64,000 nucleotides of DNA, taken from NCBI RefSeq assembly GCF_000421965.1, contig NZ_ATAY01000094.1, positions 62,001 to 126,000 of the forward strand, written 5' to 3'. Position numbers and translations under genes: made by a program. Below are positions 16,241 to 26,461 of the stretch, piece by piece. This DNA comes from Ruminiclostridium papyrosolvens C7. Lineage in GTDB: Bacteria > Bacillota > Clostridia > Acetivibrionales > DSM-1351. The notes below the pieces were generated by a model. The model did not search any database, had not been told where the DNA came from, and worked only from the letters and a program-made list of their open reading frames with translations. Each line of letters opens with the position of its first letter. Within the stretch, counting starts at the first letter, position 1.

Positions 16241-17188
16241 ATGTCGTTAATTTGTAGCAAAGACTGTAGTATTACTGACCAGATTCCACTTTACAGAAAA
16301 CAGTTTATAGATTTGAAATTGAATAACTTTATGAGGGATTTCTCTATAACAAAATGGCCTCTTGACTGTGTTGCTTTAATAAAGAGGATTAAAGATGAAA
16401 AAAGATTACCTCTTCAAATAAGCACTGTCAAGGATGTAAGCGACAAGTTTGATGCTGTTTCCCGGTATGTTGAGGAAGAAAACCTGTATCAGATAATTAT
16501 AGACAGGGATAAGATCCGGTATCCCTTTCAGGATTCTAGAGACAGAAGACTTAATTTTACAATAGCCCACGAGCTGGGCCATATCCTGCTCGACCATCTT
16601 TCCATTCCCGACATCCTTAAGACTGACGAAGAAAGAGAACTAGAAGACCTAGAAGCAAACGAGTTTGCAGGAAGACTTCTCATACCCGAAAAAACTTTAT
16701 TACATTGTAACTTTGTTTCCATACCTAAAGTAGCAGAATTCTTCAATGTATCAAACACGGCTCTCTGGATAAGGCTTAATAACCTACAAAGGCTTGATTT
16801 ACTTGAGTCCAAAATAACTCGGGTATGTAACAAATGCGGAAACACGCAATTTCACAGGGCCGCAAGGTATTGCCGTATTTGTGGTAATCATCTTAAAAAT
16901 AATCTTAACGGCGTTGAAAGAAAATCGTATTATGAAACCGTATCCTTTGATGACTGCTTCGACCAAGCTGAATGTCCATACTGCGGTCAAAAACATTATC
17001 ACTGGCCTGACGGCATTTGCCCCAGTTGTGACAGGAGGCTTTATAACTACTGTCACAAAGGACTATATCTTGACAAAGGTGGCTGCTCATATACCAATCC
17101 GGATTATGCAAGGTTTTGTGAAATGTGTGGAGGTGAAACGTATTTTAGTAGTATGGGGTTTTTGAGGCCACGGGAAACACACCTCTAA
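16241..17188 (+). CDS. ImmA/IrrE-family metalloprotease with C-terminal zinc ribbons
   Basis: About 315 residues from ATG 16241, chosen because GGAGG lies 9 bases upstream; the frame also opens further up without a site. FTIAHELGHILLDH (around residue 110) is the HExxH zinc-protease motif and LEANEFAGRLLIP is the downstream metal-ligand helix. After residue 190 come Cys pairs (CNKCG, CRICG, CPYCG, CPSCD, CEMCG) forming two to three zinc ribbons. ImmA-type proteases cleave phage or ICE repressors on DNA damage. Its gene follows the repressor and shares the GGTAACAACT sequence in its leader, with a TATAAT at 16193-16198, so it belongs to the induction switch. Confidence 0.85.
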   Translation: MSLICSKDCSITDQIPLYRKQFIDLKLNNFMRDFSITKWPLDCVALIKRIKDEKRLPLQISTVKDVSDKFDAVSRYVEEENLYQIIIDRDKIRYPFQDSRDRRLNFTIAHELGHILLDHLSIPDILKTDEERELEDLEANEFAGRLLIPEKTLLHCNFVSIPKVAEFFNVSNTALWIRLNNLQRLDLLESKITRVCNKCGNTQFHRAARYCRICGNHLKNNLNGVERKSYYETVSFDDCFDQAECPYCGQKHYHWPDGICPSCDRRLYNYCHKGLYLDKGGCSYTNPDYARFCEMCGGETYFSSMGFLRPRETHL

Positions 17189-17280
17189 TGTGAAAAGAAA
17201 ACCCTTGTATAAATATATCTAAAGTTCGGTTCCTATTCAGGTGATAAACGTAGTAAAAAATACATGCCTGTGCAGACCTA

Positions 17281-17838
17281 TTAATTCTGCTTAACCGTTA
17301 TAGAAACCACCTTGGACCATGTTAATAGCTTACCATATTTCTTTTCAGTATAAACACATACTAATAAGGGATCTTTAATCTCTTTAAAATTATCTGATTT
17401 ACCTAAATAAGCTCTAGCTTTGTAATCCCCAACCGAATCTGGAAACCAGAAACCAGTTAAGGAGACATTACTTTCATTCTCAATAATATTAATATTTTTT
17501 AACTCATTTATTGCGATAGGTTCCGTAATACCATCACTTCCAATAGAACTAGGTAAATAATAACCGGCCTTATCCTTTTCACTGAAGGCAATATCTCCAA
17601 GGCCTTTGATATATGGATAGATAATAACATGGCAATCTTTATTCTTAATCATTTTAATATTTAACATATATTCTTTATAGTCACAAACACCTGTTTTATT
17701 AGGTTGTATAACTCCCTCAACCACAATGTCTTTTTCTGTAGATGAAGGCTTGATGTAATTCTTCGATATAACTACTGCTACAATTATAAAAATGAATATA
17801 ATAGCGATAGCGGCAATTCCAATAATGACCTTTTTCAA
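17281..17838 (-). CDS. Membrane-anchored hypothetical protein
   Basis: 185 residues from a TTG start (17838) with GGGGTGGG five bases upstream. The first 27 residues are a strongly hydrophobic segment (VIIGIAAIAIIFIFIIVAVV), a signal anchor. The rest would lie outside the membrane and is beta-rich (VSLTGFWFPDSVGDYKAR, LLVCVYTEKKYGK), suggesting an immunoglobulin-like or similar sandwich. I do not recognise the family. It is AT-rich and lies between the prophage switch and defence genes, so it may be a lysogenic-conversion gene. No functional claim is made. Confidence 0.6.
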   Translation of the reverse strand: MKKVIIGIAAIAIIFIFIIVAVVISKNYIKPSSTEKDIVVEGVIQPNKTGVCDYKEYMLNIKMIKNKDCHVIIYPYIKGLGDIAFSEKDKAGYYLPSSIGSDGITEPIAINELKNINIIENESNVSLTGFWFPDSVGDYKARAYLGKSDNFKEIKDPLLVCVYTEKKYGKLLTWSKVVSITVKQN

Positions 17839-17949
17839 TTTAACCCACCCCTTAAATAATTAAATGACAAAACCGGTATATATTATTATATTATTGAGAG
17901 CTTTAATTTAATTGATAATTCTAATATTGGTTACTGCCAAGGACTATCC

Positions 17950-18831
17950 TTAAGTCGGATTGCTTTCCCGCTCATTTAACTCTTTGAGGGTAATTCCTTC
18001 TTCATTTTTCCACATCACAGGGCCGCTTGTACTGTTTCCCAAAATAAAATCGGATGCAGCAGACGGACTAGTGAACAAAATTTCACGGATAAAAGTATTA
18101 TCTACTATAGTACCATCTGACAAATACTGTTCTCTAAGCTTTATGATATTTTTATTAAGTGAATTTGTAGATAGTTGCTCTCTTATTACACTACCCTTGC
18201 ACACAACAAATCCTTCCGGGCTTTGGAATCCCTTTGCTGAAACGCCATTCCTATTTTTTATGTATAAATACACAACTTCATTGGCATCTGAACTAACTTG
18301 GATATCACTTCTCACTGGCATAAGCATTTCGAACACTTTATGTCCTAATGCAGATACAACGATTTTCACATTATCAATAAACTCTTCCATTTCTGCTATC
18401 TCTGCCTCTGAAATAACAGAACACCTCGGTGGCTGCAAATTCTTAACTGCATACCGCCCTACTTCTTTAGCAAGTTCATAAAATCTGCTTTCAAGATATT
18501 TTATATGTGCTTTATTAAGATGGTCATCTTTAGTAATAAATACGATCGTATCTGTCCAATAATCTTTTTTAGGATCTTGAATATGCTCTCCAAGGCGTTT
18601 TATTGCATCTTCGGTTTCTCCAACATATATAACAGGTTCCCCGCTATCATTATCATGCCCAAACAGAAAATATATAGATGGTGAGCGAAGCTCTTCTCTG
18701 TCTTTACATAGTTTATATGATGTTCTTGGTATCCTAAATGCCTTTCCTGTCCAATTTGACAGCTCGCAAATCCAGCGTCCATTTGGTATCCCATCCAATA
18801 AAAATATTTTTAGACTTTTTCCACGATTCAT
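17950..18831 (-). CDS. GIY-YIG nuclease-domain protein with C-terminal DUF4357
   Basis: 293 residues. Residues 55-145 form a GIY-YIG-like domain: SIYFLFGHD, then VIYVGETEDAIKRLGEH with the conserved Arg, and YLESRFYELAKEVGRY carrying the Glu. The C-terminal part (EVVYLYIKNRNGVSAKGFQ onward) matches DUF4357, which often follows a GIY-YIG or restriction-related domain. Such proteins occur next to restriction systems and are candidate nucleic-acid-cutting defence factors. Start ATG 18831 has AGAGGA 9 bases upstream. It is a single gene 270 bases past the end of the type I RM operon, in the same direction. Confidence 0.78.
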   Translation of the reverse strand: MNRGKSLKIFLLDGIPNGRWICELSNWTGKAFRIPRTSYKLCKDREELRSPSIYFLFGHDNDSGEPVIYVGETEDAIKRLGEHIQDPKKDYWTDTIVFITKDDHLNKAHIKYLESRFYELAKEVGRYAVKNLQPPRCSVISEAEIAEMEEFIDNVKIVVSALGHKVFEMLMPVRSDIQVSSDANEVVYLYIKNRNGVSAKGFQSPEGFVVCKGSVIREQLSTNSLNKNIIKLREQYLSDGTIVDNTFIREILFTSPSAASDFILGNSTSGPVMWKNEEGITLKELNERESNPT

Positions 18832-19099
18832 GTATTTAATCCTCTAGGTTTATACATTAAAAATTTTATTTCAGTAACTGTAGACATCTTTTCCTTTTAT
18901 ACTTGAGACGTTTCTTAATCCCTATGTTTTTAGTTTCATTCATGAAATGGCCCTTTTCCCTATAGAATAGAGGCTTTATCTCATAAATCTGGGGGGAGGC
19001 TAAAATCGTAGGAAGATTAAGCGCTTAATTATTTGAAGCCTAATAAAAGTACATATCAACACAAATTCTCTCCCCGTATCCCCTGAGCCTTTCTTTTGC
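18832..19099. other. Gene-free spacer between GIY-YIG gene and RM operon
   Basis: I see no gene here. The spacer contains a TTAAGCGCTTAA palindrome (about 19017-19028) and purine-rich stretches but no convincing terminator. It separates the restriction operon from the GIY-YIG gene. Confidence 0.4.
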
Positions 19100-19798
19100 C
19101 TATTCCATATAGTCCAGTGTCTGCCCGTTCAGCGTCGCCTTGATTTCTCTCCACATAGGCATAAACTTATCCATTAGTGATACAAAACGTTCATTGTGGT
19201 TCTTTTCTACAAGGTGAACAAGTTCATGAATAATAACGTATTCAAGACATTGAGGTGTCTTTTTTGCAAGCTGCAAATTAAGCCATATCTTGCCTGATTG
19301 CGTATTACATGTTCCCCAACGAGACGTCATATACTTTGTTTGCCAGCTAGTTGCTTTTAAGCCGGTAGTTTTTTCACATTTGGGCAACAGCGCGTTAATC
19401 TCAGCTTTCAACAAACCTCGGTACCATTCACGGATGAAAGTTTCACGCTGAAGCGCAGTACTTTCTTTACGAACTGTTAAAATTGCTTTATCGCCAGATA
19501 ATACAAGCGAGTTTTTATTACCGTATTCGGTTCTCAAATAGTATTGTTTACCCCAAACATATAGTGTTTCACCAGAAATATATTCACGCGGGGATTGGCG
19601 GGGTTGACTATCGAACTTTTCAACCTGTCGCTTAATCCAACTTACTTTCGTACGTACAAAACGCTCTATTGCTTCATCGCTCATCGAAAGAGGAGCGGAC
19701 ACCGTTACATTTCCGTTTGGCGGTTTAACGTAAAGGTGCATATTTTTTATACTCTTTTTACAAACCTCTATTGGTATGCCTGAAATGTTTAGCGCCAC
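19100..19798 (-). CDS. YgjP-like metallopeptidase (DUF45/M48-type) linked to type I RM
   Basis: 232 residues from a GTG at 19798 that directly follows the hsdR stop. The zinc site is VIIHELVHLVEKNHNERF (HELVH plus a downstream His), and the family-typical TSRWGTCN block lies just before it. YgjP-type proteins frequently form the last gene of type I restriction operons; their job there is unproven, possibly control of HsdR by proteolysis as ClpXP does in enteric bacteria. Translational coupling to hsdR supports membership of the operon. Confidence 0.85.
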   Translation of the reverse strand: MALNISGIPIEVCKKSIKNMHLYVKPPNGNVTVSAPLSMSDEAIERFVRTKVSWIKRQVEKFDSQPRQSPREYISGETLYVWGKQYYLRTEYGNKNSLVLSGDKAILTVRKESTALQRETFIREWYRGLLKAEINALLPKCEKTTGLKATSWQTKYMTSRWGTCNTQSGKIWLNLQLAKKTPQCLEYVIIHELVHLVEKNHNERFVSLMDKFMPMWREIKATLNGQTLDYME

Positions 19799-22700
19799 TT
19801 AGTATTCTCCTTGCTCAACAACAATATTGTAAATTCTTTCAACTTCATCTTTATTATTAAGAATTCTGTATAATGCTTGTTTAATTCTTCGCTCTTTAAA
19901 TTCATTATGACGGAAATCTACCTGTTTGCTATCTCGAACAGCCTTATCGAGAGCAATTGCCAGGTCTTCATCCTCGCCACAATTATCATAAAAAGCCCGC
20001 ATAGCACAACTGTGACGAATACTTTCTGGGTAATGCATGTTGTTTTCTGGTTGTTCTGATTTTCTTACCAGATCAACATATTTTTCGAGCATCTTTTCGT
20101 AGGCAATAACACCCTCTCGTCTTGCCTTAATTAACTCATCAAGAATAGTAGACATCTTTTCATAATACTTTGGATTGATGAGTATTTTCTCAACTATCTT
20201 TTTACGGATATTATTTTCAATTGCTTCAGCAGCAGATTCTTTCCCTTTACCACCAAGTTTTTCACCCTGTGTTACAACAAAATCAAGTAATGTAAAATCA
20301 TCAAATTCGCCTATTTTCCTGCTGTCTTCTGCTCTTATATATGTGTCAATTAAACGGCGCATATCAGCTTCATAAGACTTAAGGTCAATAAAGTCACCGC
20401 TTTTGTTACCGATTGTATCCTTCAATGCAATGTAGAAGCCTACTTTCTTGTCAATAACTGTTTGCTGTGCAGAAGTATAACCAATTTTATCCAAATCGCC
20501 TTTAACCTCTGCATAAGCTCGGACAAGGCGGTTAACAAGCTTATACAGTTTTTCACGGCTACGTGAACAAGACTCATCATCAATGCCACCCACCCCATTT
20601 TCACCACAAAAATAGTGGATATAATCTATTTCTTCACGAGGAGCAGGGACTCCGTCACACAGGTCATCAAGTTCTTCAAGAGTTTCTTCAAGATATTTTT
20701 TTGCCTCACCAAGACGGTCTTTTAATAAACCTTCAATGTCCTCGGCTGCATAACCCTCAAATGCACCAGCAGTATATTTTTTAAGTGCTAATGTTAAATC
20801 ACCAAAAAGCTGCTTGTAGTCAACAATATAACCAAAATCTTTGGCTTCACCGTCAAGTCGGTTGACACGGCATATTGCTTGAAAAAGTCCGTGATCATGC
20901 ATTGACTGGTCTATATAAAGATAAGTACACGGCGGAGCATCAAATCCAGTTAGTAATTTATCTACAACGATTAACAGCTTCATTTGGGCAGGTTCTTCAA
21001 CGAATTTCCGCTTTACCTCAGCTTCAAAATCCCTTGCCTTTTTGCCTCCAAGCATTTTCATGTAAATTTCGTACTTTTCAAATTCTTCTGAATCTTCATC
21101 TTCTGTACGAAGATTGCTTTCAAGTGGCACAAATGATGTTATAATAGCACACCGCTTAAAACCACGAAACTGAAAAATCTCGTAATATTTACATGCTGAA
21201 TAAATCGAATCAGTCACTAGCATTGCATTTCCATTTCCATCTACAAGTCGATTTTTTAAATCAAAATCACTGATAATGTCTTCTGCTATAACCTCCAAGC
21301 GTTTACGAGAACTGTATACCTTTTGCATGTTTCCCCACTTAGACTTAAGTTTTGCCTTTGCAGCATCATTAAGCCCCCGTGTTTTAGCTTCAAAATACTC
21401 GTCTATTTTAGCTTGCGCAGTAATTATCTGTTCAATATCACGAGCCTCATATCTTAGGTCAAGTACAACACCATCTGCCACAGCTTCATCATATTTATAA
21501 GTGTGTATGTACCCAGGCGAAAACACCTCAATACTTGTTTTCTTGTCTTTAACAAGAAGCGGTGTACCTGTAAAACCAATAAATATTGCGCTGGGCAAAA
21601 TTTCTTTCATTGCTTCGTGTAGCAATCCGCTTTGAGTTCTGTGACATTCATCTACGAAAACAACAAAGTCGCCCTTTGCCTTAAAGTTACTTGGCAAGGC
21701 TGCTTTTAAGTCCTTTATGAATTTTTCTACGGATTTTTTCGCTTGTGCTTCGGTGTTTTCGGTGTTTCCCCGCACTCCAAACTTATGTATAAGTGTGCAG
21801 ATTAATCGCTTATCTGTTTTATCAAGTCTTTCAATAAGATCTGCACATGAACTTGTACGATAAACCTGTTCATCAACACCTTTATAGACTTTTTCCATCT
21901 GTTCATCTAATTCGTCACGGTCAGTAACTATTAAAACTCTTGAATTGGGATTATTAGCAAGTATCCACTTAGAGAGCCATACCATCGTAAGTGTTTTACC
22001 ACTGCCTTGGGTATGCCAAATAATACCTCCTTGTTTCTTACTCAGTTTAACTTGAGCCTTTTTTATACCAAAATACTGGTTATGGCGGCAAACCTTCTTT
22101 TGTCCTTTATCAAAAATGACAAAATTGTGGATTATATCTAATAATCTACGCTTTTGGAACATACTAAAAAGCTGCCAGTCCAGCTTATCTGCCAACTTCT
22201 CGCATTTTTCCAAAATATCAAGAGATACTTCATCAAGTGGTTGTACAACAGTATTTACAGTATCATTCTTCCATTCAAGATAATATTTCGCTTTTGTTTT
22301 AATGGCTGCATAGCGTACTCCTTCGCTATTGTTTCCTGCAATAACAAGCTGATTTGTAGTAAAAAATGACTGATTAAAATGCTCGTTTTGGTTTGACTCA
22401 TTTTGAAGAATACCGTTCACTACCGATACACAAGACTTTTTGAGTTCAATCACAGCAATAGCAATACCATTAATATAAACAACAAGGTCGGGACGGCGTT
22501 CACTTCTATCCTTTATGGTCACTTCCTCGGCAATAGCAAATTCGTTGTTGTGAGAATGTTTCCAGTCAATGAAATACACTGTATTTTCAGATTCTTCGGG
22601 GTTCTCTTTCACCTTTGCGCCGTATTTAAGCAGTGAATAAACTTCTTGATTAGCTTTGTATAAGCCTTGTTGCAAGTTCCCTGCTGCACGAACAAGGATA

Positions 22701-22894
22701 TCAACAGCTTTTATGGACAGACTTTCGCTATATCCTCGGCTTAGAAGGAAAGCAATCAGCTTGTCCGTTATGATGTTTGTGTTTATTTGGCTGCGTAAAT
22801 TTCCGTAATATTTGTAGTCCAGTAATGACTTGTTACTAAACAATTTAATAACACGCTCTTGGGTAACACGTTCGGCTTCGTTAATCTTTGCCAC
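19799..22894 (-). CDS. hsdR: Type I restriction enzyme, R subunit
   Basis: 1031 residues, a usual size for HsdR. The N-terminus has the PD-(D/E)xK nuclease core (RRPDLVVYINGIAIAVIELK with the D and ExK). The motor part shows Walker A HTQGSGKTLTMVW, DEAD-like FVDECHRTQSG, motif III FIGFTGTPLL and later helicase motifs (DKLLTGFDAPP, motif V; ICRVNRLDGE, motif VI). With HsdM and HsdS it cuts unmethylated DNA after ATP-driven translocation. The GTG start at 22894 lies inside the end of hsdS (14-base overlap), with AAGGAGG upstream. All motifs look intact, so the enzyme should be active. Confidence 0.95.
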   Translation of the reverse strand: MAKINEAERVTQERVIKLFSNKSLLDYKYYGNLRSQINTNIITDKLIAFLLSRGYSESLSIKAVDILVRAAGNLQQGLYKANQEVYSLLKYGAKVKENPEESENTVYFIDWKHSHNNEFAIAEEVTIKDRSERRPDLVVYINGIAIAVIELKKSCVSVVNGILQNESNQNEHFNQSFFTTNQLVIAGNNSEGVRYAAIKTKAKYYLEWKNDTVNTVVQPLDEVSLDILEKCEKLADKLDWQLFSMFQKRRLLDIIHNFVIFDKGQKKVCRHNQYFGIKKAQVKLSKKQGGIIWHTQGSGKTLTMVWLSKWILANNPNSRVLIVTDRDELDEQMEKVYKGVDEQVYRTSSCADLIERLDKTDKRLICTLIHKFGVRGNTENTEAQAKKSVEKFIKDLKAALPSNFKAKGDFVVFVDECHRTQSGLLHEAMKEILPSAIFIGFTGTPLLVKDKKTSIEVFSPGYIHTYKYDEAVADGVVLDLRYEARDIEQIITAQAKIDEYFEAKTRGLNDAAKAKLKSKWGNMQKVYSSRKRLEVIAEDIISDFDLKNRLVDGNGNAMLVTDSIYSACKYYEIFQFRGFKRCAIITSFVPLESNLRTEDEDSEEFEKYEIYMKMLGGKKARDFEAEVKRKFVEEPAQMKLLIVVDKLLTGFDAPPCTYLYIDQSMHDHGLFQAICRVNRLDGEAKDFGYIVDYKQLFGDLTLALKKYTAGAFEGYAAEDIEGLLKDRLGEAKKYLEETLEELDDLCDGVPAPREEIDYIHYFCGENGVGGIDDESCSRSREKLYKLVNRLVRAYAEVKGDLDKIGYTSAQQTVIDKKVGFYIALKDTIGNKSGDFIDLKSYEADMRRLIDTYIRAEDSRKIGEFDDFTLLDFVVTQGEKLGGKGKESAAEAIENNIRKKIVEKILINPKYYEKMSTILDELIKARREGVIAYEKMLEKYVDLVRKSEQPENNMHYPESIRHSCAMRAFYDNCGEDEDLAIALDKAVRDSKQVDFRHNEFKERRIKQALYRILNNKDEVERIYNIVVEQGEY

Positions 22895-24029
22895 TTGGTG
22901 AGTCCTCCTTTAATCTTATTCTTCCTGTCAAAAGTTCGCTCATCATGCCTTGTTTGATGTTTTTAAGTTTCGTTAGCTTTACGGCAAGTGTATCTATTTC
23001 TGCATCCATGTCTGAGAGGATTTTAGCTATAGCAGTTTGTTCATCTTTTGTTGCTGGCATCAATATTGCGTATTCCTCAAACTGTTCTCTCGATAAGTAA
23101 CTAATTGTTGTGCCAGAAGATAAAGTGTTCAAACGTTGCTCTTCTCTACACATAACATAAAACAAACACTCAACATCAACATTTTCATTTGGAACAAGTC
23201 CGATAAATGTTTGATTAGTAACTAATTCGTGTTTAATTATGGCACACCTTCCCAAATATGCACTACAAGAAACAATAAGCGTATTAACAGGATATACTTT
23301 CAAGTTCATATCTTTTATTGTATCCATTGAAACACCTTGATTGGATTTTGACCTATAAAGATATTTACCGTTAAAATCTTCTATTCTGCACCACGGAATG
23401 TTTCCATCTAAATTTTGGGGTTTATCACGCATAGGTACAATAAAGTTACTAATGTAGTAGTTTAGTGGCTTCTCAACCCACTCACCGCAAAGCCCCCGCA
23501 ACCTCCGCTTGCCGGTAAGCAGTTCTTGCATTGTACCCTGCTTTAAGTCACGTTTTTTTGCTATTAGCTTTTCAAAGGTCACAATGTAGCTATCCATGTC
23601 AGATAATGCTTCAGCTATACGGTGTTGTTCAGGAATGGGAGGCAATGGGATTTCCATATCAGCAATCATTGCTCTGCGAACAGAATCGACCGATGACTTT
23701 GCAGTGTATTTTGCAACCTCATCAAAAAAATATCGTGAAAAATAATAGTAAAAGTATTTCCCATCAATCCCGTTAAATTGCGACATGATATAAACCCGTT
23801 GATGTGCATTAAATTTTCCATTGATATAGTGAAAAACCTTTCCAGTTCCCACTCCATCACCAGCGGTTATTACAGCTTCACAATCGTAGGCGTACTCATC
23901 AATTTGTTCAACTTCTTGAGAGCGAACAAAAAAAGGATAATTCCCTCCGTCAACACGGTCTTCTGTATTTTTGCTCCCTGTTTCAATACGCATTAATGTT
24001 TCAAGCCTTTTATTTTCCCACTCTACCAT
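22881..24029 (-). CDS. hsdS: Type I restriction enzyme, specificity (S) subunit
   Basis: 382 residues with two target-recognition domains, each closed by a conserved helical spacer: PPIPEQHRIAEALSDMDSYI at about 130-150 with KRDLKQGTMQELLTGKRRL, and KDEQTAIAKILSDMDAEI near 330 with KNIKQGMMSELLTGRIRL. The two halves read a bipartite DNA target. The variable TRDs (residues about 1-125 and 185-320) fix the sequence, which cannot be predicted by eye. The gene overlaps hsdM by 7 bases and hsdR by 14. The nearly identical spacer repeats are the usual place for recombination that swaps specificity. Confidence 0.94.
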   Translation of the reverse strand: MVEWENKRLETLMRIETGSKNTEDRVDGGNYPFFVRSQEVEQIDEYAYDCEAVITAGDGVGTGKVFHYINGKFNAHQRVYIMSQFNGIDGKYFYYYFSRYFFDEVAKYTAKSSVDSVRRAMIADMEIPLPPIPEQHRIAEALSDMDSYIVTFEKLIAKKRDLKQGTMQELLTGKRRLRGLCGEWVEKPLNYYISNFIVPMRDKPQNLDGNIPWCRIEDFNGKYLYRSKSNQGVSMDTIKDMNLKVYPVNTLIVSCSAYLGRCAIIKHELVTNQTFIGLVPNENVDVECLFYVMCREEQRLNTLSSGTTISYLSREQFEEYAILMPATKDEQTAIAKILSDMDAEIDTLAVKLTKLKNIKQGMMSELLTGRIRLKEDSPSGKD

Positions 24030-26461
24030 TTAAACCCCATCCTTTCCAGATGAGTTTTTACCTTAACCTCATAATCATTCACTTTCTCCTCAAGCTGTGG
24101 CAGGGTGTCCTCATAACGCTCCACCAATTCTGTGATGCGTTCGGTTATGCGGTGACATACCGATGTATAAAGTGCAAAAATGCCCTTAACCAATGAGCGA
24201 TACCACTTTCGTTCAAGCAATAATTCCATACACTGGTCATCTGTCAGTTTCGGGTACTGCTCACGAGTCTTTTTATCAAGTGCAGACTTTAATTCCTTGA
24301 GTAGTTTATTTTTTTCGTCAATAAGTGCAACTTTTTCGGAAATATCTAAAAGTATTGCTGTATCTTCGTCATCTATGCTTTTTCGTGCTTTTAGTTCCTT
24401 TTTAAGTTTATCCTTTGATAAAGCGCCTTTATCGGAAAGTACCTCGTTAATAACTGAATCATCCTCTGCGTTTTCTATAATTTCATCAAGCTCAGCCTGA
24501 GCAGCAGAAATAACCGCGTCGGTGTCATCAATAACCTTTTGTTCAGCAGAAAAGAACATTTCTATGATAAGGCTTTTAGGCACGAGCTTACCTTCCCAGC
24601 CAGTCTCAGTTGTTTTGATTTCCTCTGTACCGTCCTTTTTCTTTTTGTTTGTGGTTTTTGTAAATATTTCAATATCTCGAATACTCTTATATCCATCCTC
24701 TACAAGCATATAAACATCGTCGGACATAACATCATTCCAATATGAAAGCAATACTTCATAGGCATCATATTTGTCAACAAGTGTAATATGCTCGTATTCG
24801 CTAAGTATTACCTGCGCTATTTCAGCAATCATAAGTTTAGGTTTTACTGTACTGTCGATAGTACGAAGTCTACCGTCAACACTGTTTTTCCAGTTTTCAA
24901 ATGCTCTTTCTACTTTATCTGCATATGCTGAAAAGTCCGTATCGGAATAAACCGTGTCACGGATTGTGTCTTTTTCTACAGCAAGGGAATAAAAGCCATC
25001 TCGAAGTGGCATAAATAAAGCACTCTGCAACTTAGGGAACGCATGCCAGTAAGTCGAAAGGCTTTCAACATCAACACTTGGTATGCCACCTTTTAAGTGG
25101 CCTTCAATATTTTGCAAATCCTCAGCCGTTCCACCATCTATGTAACGTGAAATATTCAGGTTATAAGCATTTTTAACTTTAATTTCTTCATTAAATACAA
25201 AACGAGCATATTTGTGGTCGGTTGTTATACGTTCATTGAAAGTAGTAACAATCTTGTAAATATCGCGCTCACGCAAGCGGTTTTTGTTGCCATCTTTAAT
25301 GAAATCACGGCTGGCATCTATCATAAAAATGCCGTCACGCTCGTCTGCATTTTCTTTGTCAATAATGATAATACAAGCCGCAATGCCCGTTCCATAAAAC
25401 AAGTTAGAAGGTAATCCAATAATGCCTTTTATATATCCTTTATCAATTAATGTTGTACGAATTGTCGCCTCTGCATTACCACGAAACAACACACCATGCG
25501 GCAAAATTACAGCTGCTTTACCGTTTCGTTTGAGGGATTTAATAATGTGCATAAGCCATGCAAAATCACCATTTTTTTGTGGTGGACGATCACCATAACC
25601 ATCAAAACGTCCGTACTCTTTAAGCCCGTGTATCCAGTTTTTATCGGAAAACGGAGGATTAACAACGGCAAAATCAAATTGACGCAAAACACTCTCGTCT
25701 TTTGGATTTTTAAATTGAGGGTCAGAAAAGGTACTATATCCGCCTTTAATTTCTGCGGTTGCGTGATTGTGTAAAACAAGATTCATTCGAGCAAGACCGG
25801 CAGTTGTTACATCCTTTTCCTGTCCCCATATAGCGACATTAACATGAGCAGCCTCTGCTGCTCGGATAAGTAGAGAACCAGAGCCGCAAGCTGGATCATA
25901 TAAAGTAACGCTATCTGTTGCTTGTTCAATCCCTACAACTTTCGCAAGTATGCGTGAAACCTCGGCAGGCGTATAGAATTGACCCTTGCTTTTGCCACTT
26001 TCTGTGGCGAAATTTCGCATAAGGTATTCATACGCATCGCCAATTATATCATCACCATCTGCACGGTTTTTGCTGAAGTCCGGCATTTGATCACGGAAAA
26101 TACCGAGCAGTTCACTTAGCTTATCAACCATTTCTTTACCCTTGCCAAGTTTATCTTCATCATTAAAATGAGCATTATCAATAACTCCACGAAGGTTATT
26201 TGCCTCCGCAAGTTTGGCAATAATTTTATCCATTCCTTCGCCGATATTTTTTGTTCCAATCAGCGCAAGCATATCTTCAAAACTACCGCCTTCCGGCACA
26301 TCGATATCACCATATGCAACGCCTTTAAACTTGTCAGAAACATATTTCACAAATAAGAGTGTTAATATATAATCCTTATACTGGGAGCTGTCCATACCTC
26401 CACGAAGGCTGTCACAACTTGCCCAAAGGCTACTGTATAATTCGCTTTTTTTAACCGCCAT
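24023..26461 (-). CDS. hsdM: Type I restriction enzyme, methyltransferase (M) subunit
   Basis: 812 residues, long for the family (many are 500-600). The N-terminal helical HsdM_N domain (YKDYILTLLFVKYVSDKF) precedes the N6-adenine methyltransferase with YDPACGSGSLLIRA (AdoMet motif I) and FAVVNPPFSDKNW (NPPF catalytic motif IV). The C-terminal 250 residues are mainly helical and charged (KDKLKKELKARKSIDDED, and the end of the protein), forming an extended partner-binding tail as in the larger HsdM subclass. It is the first gene of the operon, with GGGGGAAAAAT before ATG 26461. It protects self DNA and supplies the trimeric or larger complex. Confidence 0.95.
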   Translation of the reverse strand: MAVKKSELYSSLWASCDSLRGGMDSSQYKDYILTLLFVKYVSDKFKGVAYGDIDVPEGGSFEDMLALIGTKNIGEGMDKIIAKLAEANNLRGVIDNAHFNDEDKLGKGKEMVDKLSELLGIFRDQMPDFSKNRADGDDIIGDAYEYLMRNFATESGKSKGQFYTPAEVSRILAKVVGIEQATDSVTLYDPACGSGSLLIRAAEAAHVNVAIWGQEKDVTTAGLARMNLVLHNHATAEIKGGYSTFSDPQFKNPKDESVLRQFDFAVVNPPFSDKNWIHGLKEYGRFDGYGDRPPQKNGDFAWLMHIIKSLKRNGKAAVILPHGVLFRGNAEATIRTTLIDKGYIKGIIGLPSNLFYGTGIAACIIIIDKENADERDGIFMIDASRDFIKDGNKNRLRERDIYKIVTTFNERITTDHKYARFVFNEEIKVKNAYNLNISRYIDGGTAEDLQNIEGHLKGGIPSVDVESLSTYWHAFPKLQSALFMPLRDGFYSLAVEKDTIRDTVYSDTDFSAYADKVERAFENWKNSVDGRLRTIDSTVKPKLMIAEIAQVILSEYEHITLVDKYDAYEVLLSYWNDVMSDDVYMLVEDGYKSIRDIEIFTKTTNKKKKDGTEEIKTTETGWEGKLVPKSLIIEMFFSAEQKVIDDTDAVISAAQAELDEIIENAEDDSVINEVLSDKGALSKDKLKKELKARKSIDDEDTAILLDISEKVALIDEKNKLLKELKSALDKKTREQYPKLTDDQCMELLLERKWYRSLVKGIFALYTSVCHRITERITELVERYEDTLPQLEEKVNDYEVKVKTHLERMGFKW